15,358 nt of DNA from DATIYW01 sp035517415 (lineage in GTDB: Bacteria > Acidobacteriota > Thermoanaerobaculia > Thermoanaerobaculales > Thermoanaerobaculaceae): the NCBI GenBank assembly GCA_035517415.1, contig DATIYW010000148.1, forward strand, positions 1 to 15,358, in the 5' to 3' direction. The notes below the pieces were generated by a model. That model did no database searches, was not told where the DNA came from, and worked only from the letters and a program-made list of their open reading frames with translations. Below are positions 10,928 to 15,358 of the stretch, piece after piece. The stretch's first letter is position 1. Every line of letters begins with the position of its first letter. The translations under genes were made by a program, and so were the position numbers.

Positions 10928-12007
10928 TCACAAGACGCCGACGCGCTTCCAGGCGTCGGCGACGGCGCCCGCCACCGTGCCCTTGGCGCCGAACAGCTCG
11001 GTCGCGACGGCCACCGTCAGCTTCGCCGCCGCCTTGAAGTCGGAGTTGGGACGTAGCCGGTCGCGCAAGGTGACGTACCAGACCCTGCCGGCTTTCTCCC
11101 AGGCGACGCCGCCGATCGCTCGCGCCGCGAGGTAGAACGCGTGGTTCGGGATCCCGGAGTTGATGTGCACGCCGCCGTTGTCGTCGGTGGTGTCGACGTA
11201 GTGCGCCATGTCGGCGGGCTGCGGGTCCTTGCCCAGCACCGGGTCGTCGTAGGCGGTGCCGGGCGCCGCCATCGAGCGCAGCGCCTTGCCCTTGACCGAG
11301 GGCATGAGCAGCCCGGCGCCGATCAGCCAATCGGCCTTGGCGGCGGTCTGGCGGTTTGCGTACTGTTTGACGAGCGAGCCGAAGACGTCGGAGAACGACT
11401 CGTTGAGCGCCCCTGACTGGCCGGAGTAGTCGAGCGCGGCCTCGTACTGGGTCACGCCGTGGGTGAGCTCGTGGCCGATCACGTCGACCGCCTTGGTGAA
11501 GCGGTCGAACAGCTTGCCGTCGCCGTCGCCGTACACCATCTGACTGCCGTCCCAGAACGCGTTGTCGTAGCCGACGCGGTAGTGGACCGACGAGATCAGG
11601 CGCATGCCGCGGTCGTCGATCGAGTTGCGGCCGTAGGCGTCGTGGTAGAGGTCATAGGTCGCGCCCGCGCCGTCGTACGCCTCGTTGACCGCCACGTCCT
11701 TCGACGGCTTGTCGCCCTCGTCGCGCACCTCCTTGCCGGGCAGCTTGCTGCCGCGCCTGGCGTCGTAGACCGTGCGGTGCTTGCCCGCCGCTGGCAGCGC
11801 CGCGGCGGTGGCGATGTCGCCCAGCAGCTCGCGGCGGCCGCGAATCCGCTCCGACACCGCCAACGCCTCGATCGCCCACGCGCGCTGCGCGGGGCTGCCC
11901 CGCTCGGCGATGCTCTTGAGGATGTGGGGCGGCAGGATGCAGCGGATCGGGTCGAGCCCGTGGGTGGCGCATTCACCGCCGCGTCGATCTCCGACTCGTC
12001 TCGCCAT
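10928..12007 (-). CDS. Protealysin-like M4 metallopeptidase (thermolysin family)
   Basis: This is a zinc endopeptidase precursor of 359 residues. The zinc-binding helix HELTH has His179, catalytic Glu180 and His183. The third ligand is Glu203 in GALNESFSDVFG, with Asp207 supporting it. The transition-state His is His281 in GGVHINSGIPNHAFY, and Tyr194 matches the thermolysin active-site Tyr. The N terminus lacks a secretion signal and is short (about 50-60 residues before the mature part), with CILPPHIL at 23-30. This is the C-x-x-PP motif of the short protealysin-type propeptide, unlike the long FTP propeptide of thermolysin. The ATG at 12007 has GGGAG (12015-12019) 7 bp upstream; the in-frame extension to 12145 overlaps the promoter and is rejected. 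The next gene is the emfourin-like inhibitor. Protealysin-like enzymes are reported to act on intracellular or host proteins; the target here is unknown. Confidence 0.95.
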   Translation of the reverse strand: MARRVGDRRGGECATHGLDPIRCILPPHILKSIAERGSPAQRAWAIEALAVSERIRGRRELLGDIATAAALPAAGKHRTVYDARRGSKLPGKEVRDEGDKPSKDVAVNEAYDGAGATYDLYHDAYGRNSIDDRGMRLISSVHYRVGYDNAFWDGSQMVYGDGDGKLFDRFTKAVDVIGHELTHGVTQYEAALDYSGQSGALNESFSDVFGSLVKQYANRQTAAKADWLIGAGLLMPSVKGKALRSMAAPGTAYDDPVLGKDPQPADMAHYVDTTDDNGGVHINSGIPNHAFYLAARAIGGVAWEKAGRVWYVTLRDRLRPNSDFKAAAKLTVAVATELFGAKGTVAGAVADAWKRVGVL

Positions 12008-12095
12008 GGTGCAGCTCCCTTCTCTTTGCCCGGCGCCCGCGACCGCCGGAAGGACCGTGCAGCGCCCATGCGGCAGGCCGATTCCGATGCGTTCA

Positions 12096-12124
12096 TTTCT
12101 AGGTCCAGGCCGGAACCGCGTCAA
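12096..12124 (-). promoter_or_regulatory. Sigma-70-type promoter of the M4 protease-inhibitor operon
   Basis: On the minus strand TTGACG (12119-12124, 5 of 6 match) is followed by exactly 17 bp and TAGAAA (12096-12101, 4 of 6 match). This is the best consensus promoter in the window. It predicts an RNA leader of roughly 80 nt before the ATG at 12007, long enough to carry the GGGAG ribosome-binding site. Confidence 0.65.
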
Positions 12125-12149
12125 GACTGCGCGCGGCCGCGCCATCCGC

Positions 12150-12998
12150 CTACCTGCCGCCCCTCGACGCCTTGCCGAGGCGCGCGATCACCTCCGGCGC
12201 GACCCACCTGCCGGCGCGCCGCGCCCGCCGCACCGCATCGCGCGCCTTGTCGAGCTGGCCGGTCTCGAGGTAGAGCCAGACCAGCGGGCTGTCGGGCTGG
12301 CAGTCGCAGCCGTCCGCGGGCGGGTCGAACTCGATCGAGCGCTCGTAGTCGGCGATCGCCGCCGCGAGCTTGCCCGCATGGGACAGCACCCCGGCGCGGC
12401 TGCAGTGGGCCTCGGCCAGCCGCAGCTTGCCGAGGTGGGGGTCGATCCGCATCACCTCGGTGAAGTCGCGGATCGCGAGGTCGAGCTCGCCGCCGGAGGT
12501 GTGGACGAGGCCGCGCATGTCGTACGCCTCGGCGTTGGTGGGGTCCCGCTCGACCGCCCGGGTAAAGTCCGCCGCGGCGTCGTCGAACAGCTTGCGGGTG
12601 CCGGGGTCGGCCACGGACTCGAGCGCCGCGCGGTTGTAGACCGCCATGCCGCGCCCGAGGTAGACGCGGGTGTCGCCCGGCGCGAGCGCGACCGCGAGGT
12701 CAAGGTCCGCGATCGCGAGGTCGTAGAGGCGCACGTACTCGCCGGGCGGGATGATCTTGAACGCCCGCGAGTAGCGCGCCTTCTCCGAGTAGCCCGCGCC
12801 GCGGTCGAGGTGCGCCTGGGCGCGGGCGGCGTCGCTGTCGGCGGCGGCGAGCGCGCGCGTGGCGGCCGCGATCTGGCCGTCGTACTTGCCCAGCCAGTAC
12901 GCGCGCCCGCCCCACTCGCACCCGGCGGGCACGAGCGTCGCCGCCGCGCCGAGCGCGACCGCGGCGGTGCGCCACCGCGCTGCGAGCGTGCCAGTCAT
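12150..12998 (-). CDS. TPR-repeat protein, probable lipoprotein
   Basis: This 282-residue protein begins with a basic stretch, a hydrophobic helix and LVPAGC (Cys27). The last part resembles a lipobox, though Pro at -3 is unusual, so it is either a lipoprotein or an ordinary exported protein. After it come about five helical tetratricopeptide-like repeats over residues 55-266, clearest in AEAYDMRGLVHTSGGELDLA at about 157-176 and the CSRAGVLSHAGKLAAAIADY unit at about 199-218. A CDCQ insert at 231-234 separates the last two repeats. TPR proteins are protein-binding scaffolds, often in envelope complexes; no specific function can be assigned. It ends 142 bp from the protease start on the same strand, but that protease has its own promoter. 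Its start faces the amino acid permease gene, 123 bp away. Confidence 0.85.
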   Translation of the reverse strand: MTGTLAARWRTAAVALGAAATLVPAGCEWGGRAYWLGKYDGQIAAATRALAAADSDAARAQAHLDRGAGYSEKARYSRAFKIIPPGEYVRLYDLAIADLDLAVALAPGDTRVYLGRGMAVYNRAALESVADPGTRKLFDDAAADFTRAVERDPTNAEAYDMRGLVHTSGGELDLAIRDFTEVMRIDPHLGKLRLAEAHCSRAGVLSHAGKLAAAIADYERSIEFDPPADGCDCQPDSPLVWLYLETGQLDKARDAVRRARRAGRWVAPEVIARLGKASRGGR

Positions 12999-13068
12999 CG
13001 AACGCCCCCGCCCACCGGCTCGATGGTACCTCCGCGTCGCGCCGTCGCGTCCGTTCGGCTCCGGCTGA

Positions 13069-13094
13069 TATAGTGGCGCGGCGTCACGCCGTGC
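13069..13094 (+). promoter_or_regulatory. Candidate -10 and overlapping palindrome upstream of the amino acid permease
   Basis: TATAGT at 13069-13074 is a 5 of 6 match to a -10 box and lies 47 bp before the permease ATG; no clear -35 is visible. Just downstream a palindrome (13076-13083 pairing with 13087-13094 around TCA, 8 bp with one G-T pair) would cover the predicted start point. That position suits a repressor operator, or an RNA hairpin at the 5' end. Both readings are inference. Confidence 0.35.
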
Positions 13095-13121
13095 CGTGCA
13101 GATCGACTCCGCGGAGGCCGA

Positions 13122-14513
13122 ATGAAATCGTCGCTCCTGCGCACCAAACCCCTGGTCACGCTGCTCGGAGAGACGACCGGCGGGAAGCAGCAGCTGCGCC
13201 GCGCGCTCGGCCCCTGGGACCTCGTCGCGCTCGGCATCGGCTGCATCATCGGCGTCGGCATCTTCGTCCTGCCGGGCGTCCAGGCGGCGCAGAACGCGGG
13301 CCCCGGGATCATCCTCTCGTTCGCGATCGCGGCCGCCGCCTGCGCCTGCTCGGCGATGTGCTACGCGGAGCTGGCGGCGATGATCCCGGTGTCGGGGTCG
13401 GCATACACCTACGGCTACGCGACATTGGGCGAGCTGCCGGCCTGGATCATCGGCTGGGACCTCATCCTCGAGTACATGGTCGCGGCGGTGCTGGTCTCGA
13501 CTGGCTGGTCAGCGTACCTCGTCAACCTGCTCCACCAGGCCGGGTTCGACCTGCCGCACGCGATCTGCGCCTCGCCGTGGGACGCCCAGCCGGGCCGCTT
13601 CAACCTCCCCGCGGTCGCGATCGTGGCGCTGCTCTCGGCGCTGCTGGTGCGCGGCATCAAGGAGAGCTCGCGGGTCAACTTCACGATCGTGCTGGTCAAG
13701 CTGCTCGTGATCGTGTTCTTCATCGCCCTCACCGCGCGCCACGTCGACGCCCGCAACTGGACGCCGTTCATGCCGTTCGGGTTCAAGGGCGTGATGACGG
13801 CTGCGGCGATCGTCTTCCTCGCCTACGTCGGCTTCGACGCCGTCTCCACCGCCGCCGAGGAGGCGCGCAACCCGCAGCGCGACATGCCGTTCGGGATCAT
13901 GGGCTCGCTCGTGGTGGCGACCGTGCTGTACATGGCGGTGGCGGCGATCATGACCGGCGTGGTGCCGTACACCAAGCTCGGCGTGGCCGACCCGGTCGCG
14001 CTCGTGCTCAACGTGCTCGGCATGCGCTGGCCGTCGGCGATCATCAGCGTGGGGGCGATCGGCGGCATCACCAGCGTGCTGCTCGTGCTCCTGCTCGGGC
14101 AGCCGCGCATCCTCTTCTCGATGTCGCGCGACGGGCTGCTGCCGCCGTTCCTGGCGCGGGTCCACCCGCGGTTCCGCACGCCGTGGCTGACGACGATCGC
14201 CACTGGCGCGATCGTCTCGGTGGCGGCGGCGCTGACGCCGATCGACGTCTCCTCCGCGCTCTGCTCGATCGGCACGCTGTTCGCGTTCCTGATCGTCTGC
14301 GCCGGCGTGATCGTGCTGCGCTACACCCGCCCGGACCTGCACCGGCCGTTCCGCGTCCGCCTGTTCCCGGTCCTGCCCGCGCTCGGGATCGTCCTCTGCG
14401 CCTACCTGATGGCGAGCCTCCCGGGCACCGCCTGGGCCCGCTTCGGCATCTGGCTCGTGGTCGGGCTGGTGATCTACGCCAGCTACGGACGGCGGCGCAG
14501 CCGGCTGGCGTAA
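13122..14513 (+). CDS. APC-superfamily amino acid permease, cationic amino acid transporter (CAT) type
   Basis: This is an inner-membrane secondary transporter of 463 residues with about 12 hydrophobic helices. The first helix carries the Gly-rich substrate-binding motif GIGCIIGVGIFVLPG (about 38-52). The sixth carries FLAYVGFDAVSTAAEEARNPQRDMPFGI (about 231 onward), the signature of the CAT subgroup. QPRILFSMSRDGLLPPFLARVHPRFRTPW is also typical. Members carry basic or neutral amino acids, usually with protons or by exchange; the precise substrate cannot be read here. The ATG at 13122 has GGAGG (13113-13117) 4 bp upstream, rather close but clear. It is transcribed away from the TPR gene and toward the GT39-like gene. 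No amino-acid metabolism gene sits beside it. Confidence 0.94.
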   Translation: MKSSLLRTKPLVTLLGETTGGKQQLRRALGPWDLVALGIGCIIGVGIFVLPGVQAAQNAGPGIILSFAIAAAACACSAMCYAELAAMIPVSGSAYTYGYATLGELPAWIIGWDLILEYMVAAVLVSTGWSAYLVNLLHQAGFDLPHAICASPWDAQPGRFNLPAVAIVALLSALLVRGIKESSRVNFTIVLVKLLVIVFFIALTARHVDARNWTPFMPFGFKGVMTAAAIVFLAYVGFDAVSTAAEEARNPQRDMPFGIMGSLVVATVLYMAVAAIMTGVVPYTKLGVADPVALVLNVLGMRWPSAIISVGAIGGITSVLLVLLLGQPRILFSMSRDGLLPPFLARVHPRFRTPWLTTIATGAIVSVAAALTPIDVSSALCSIGTLFAFLIVCAGVIVLRYTRPDLHRPFRVRLFPVLPALGIVLCAYLMASLPGTAWARFGIWLVVGLVIYASYGRRRSRLA

Positions 14514-14538
14514 CGACCGGGGTCCGGGGACCGGCAAT

Positions 14539-14581
14539 GGCGGCCAAGACGAGCCGAGACGGCTGGCGACGAGCGGCCGCC
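14539..14581. terminator. Possible bidirectional terminator between convergent genes
   Basis: In the 93-bp gap between two converging genes, GGCGGCC (14539-14545) pairs perfectly with GGCCGCC (14575-14581). Inside it AGCCG (14552-14556) pairs with CGGCT (14560-14564) around AGA. No T-run follows on either side, so this is not a classical intrinsic terminator. Confidence 0.35.
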
Positions 14582-14606
14582 GGGGCAGCTGTGACCCGAC
14601 CGAGGT

Positions 14607-15358
14607 CTACTTCTCGGCGCTCAGGACGACGATGCGGTCGAAGTCCGACGAGAGCACGGTGTTGGTGCGCTGGCCGGGGAACAGCCGGTTGAGCCGCTCG
14701 ACGTCGCCCGGCCTGATGGTGCACAGCACCCGCGGCCGCGCGGCGAAGAACGCGCGGATCTGCTCGTCGCGCCAGAGCACCTCGACCGGGTGGTCGCTCC
14801 AGAACGGGTGCTCGTTGCGGTCCATCACCACGACCGGGTTGCCGGTGTAGAACAGCACGTCGCGAGCGTGCAGCTTGCTCGAGACGATCGGCTGCCCCTG
14901 GAGGCCGTAGCGGGCGACGAGCGCGGGCAGGTCGGCGCCGGTGAAGCCGCGCGTCGCGCTCGCCGGCACGGTGGTGAGCGCGACCGCGATCACGACCAGG
15001 AAGGCGGCGGCGTTGACGAGGATCGCCGGGGCGAAGCGGCGCCGGAGGAGGAGCGCGGCGACGACGAGCTGCACGGCGCCGAACACCGCCGCGGCGAGGA
15101 TCGTGGCGCGGAACTCGACCGCGAACGGCGGCCTCACCAGCCACGGCAGCGCCGCGAAGACGACGCCGAGGACGGCGAACAGCGCCGCCGCGACCCGCGT
15201 CCGGCGGCGCGAGGCGGCGGCGTCCTCGAGCGAGAGCGCGAGCAGCACCGCGAGCGCCGGGAACAGCGGCAGGATGTAGCTCGCCAGCTTCGAGTGGGCG
15301 ACCGAGAAGATCGCGTAGACGGAGCCGATCCAGCAGAGCAGGAAGCCGATCGCCGCGC
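14607..15358 (-). CDS. GT39/ArnT-like membrane glycosyltransferase, C-terminal part (5' truncated)
   Basis: The frame runs to the right edge, so the N-terminal part with the catalytic loop is missing; the ATG-like start at 15248 is internal. The visible 249 residues begin with a helix and AIFSVAHSKLASYILPLFPA, a close match to the SKLxxYxLPxxPA pattern of ArnT-type dolichyl-phosphate-mannose-like transferases. Three more hydrophobic helices follow, then a soluble C-terminal domain of about 125 residues ending FDRIVVLSAEK. Such enzymes move a sugar from a polyprenyl phosphate carrier to lipid A, protein or another acceptor on the outer face of the inner membrane. The acceptor here is unknown. 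The gene converges on the amino acid permease with a 93-bp gap. Confidence 0.85.
   Translation of the reverse strand, partial: AAIGFLLCWIGSVYAIFSVAHSKLASYILPLFPALAVLLALSLEDAAASRRRTRVAAALFAVLGVVFAALPWLVRPPFAVEFRATILAAAVFGAVQLVVAALLLRRRFAPAILVNAAAFLVVIAVALTTVPASATRGFTGADLPALVARYGLQGQPIVSSKLHARDVLFYTGNPVVVMDRNEHPFWSDHPVEVLWRDEQIRAFFAARPRVLCTIRPGDVERLNRLFPGQRTNTVLSSDFDRIVVLSAEK

Noticed and set aside
13073..14692. 539-residue plus-strand frame over the amino acid permease
   Set aside because: It is an Arg-rich shadow in another frame; the permease frame has clear transmembrane helices and CAT motifs.

Overview
The window is very GC-rich and gene-dense, with GC-biased third codon positions and many long antisense shadow frames. 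Several genes start with GTG, and the intergenic spaces carry palindromic repeats. The gene content (SecA with a zinc-binding tail, MacA/MacB-type export, an M4 protealysin-like protease with an emfourin-like partner, GT-C membrane glycosyltransferases) suggests a high-GC Gram-negative-type bacterium. Acidobacteriota or a deltaproteobacterial-type lineage is my best guess. There is no rRNA or other phylogenetic marker to settle it, so this is inference.

Layout, left to right. (1) 2-1267, plus: the C-terminal part of a polytopic membrane protein of YfhO/GT-C type, cut by the left edge. (2) 1249-2721, minus: guaB (IMP dehydrogenase), overlapping the previous gene tail to tail by 19 bp. (3) 2722-2988: spacer with a 125-bp palindromic repeat that begins 2 bp after the secA stop. 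(4) 2989-5775, minus: secA, with a candidate sigma-70-type promoter upstream. (5) 5776-6237: a 462-bp divergent gene-free region holding the secA promoter, a 109-bp repeat with imperfect terminal inverted repeats, and a -10-like TACAAT just before the next gene. (6) 6238-10589, plus: a four-gene operon with 4-11 bp overlaps, encoding a periplasmic adaptor (HlyD/MacA type), an ABC ATPase (MacB/LolD type) and two tandem paralogous MacB/FtsX-type permeases. A nested inverted repeat is built into the end of the ATPase gene. (7) 10600-12007, minus: a protealysin-like M4 metalloprotease followed by an emfourin-like inhibitor gene, with a good promoter in front. (8) 12150-12998, minus: a TPR protein with a lipoprotein-like signal. 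(9) 13122-14513, plus: an APC-superfamily amino acid permease of the CAT type. (10) 14607-15358, minus: the C-terminal part of a GT39/ArnT-like glycosyltransferase, cut by the right edge.

Functionally the window mixes housekeeping genes (guaB, secA) with envelope and export functions. The adaptor, ATPase and two permeases should form one tripartite-type exporter or lipoprotein/macrolide-type mechanotransmission complex; no TolC-like partner is present. The M4 protease and emfourin-like protein form a protease-inhibitor pair.

The most notable non-coding observations are the matching TACAAT-N5-ATG arrangement, without a Shine-Dalgarno sequence, at guaB and at the exporter operon (suggesting leaderless transcripts), and three different palindromic repeat elements. 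I see no gene cluster that I would call a clearly undescribed system.
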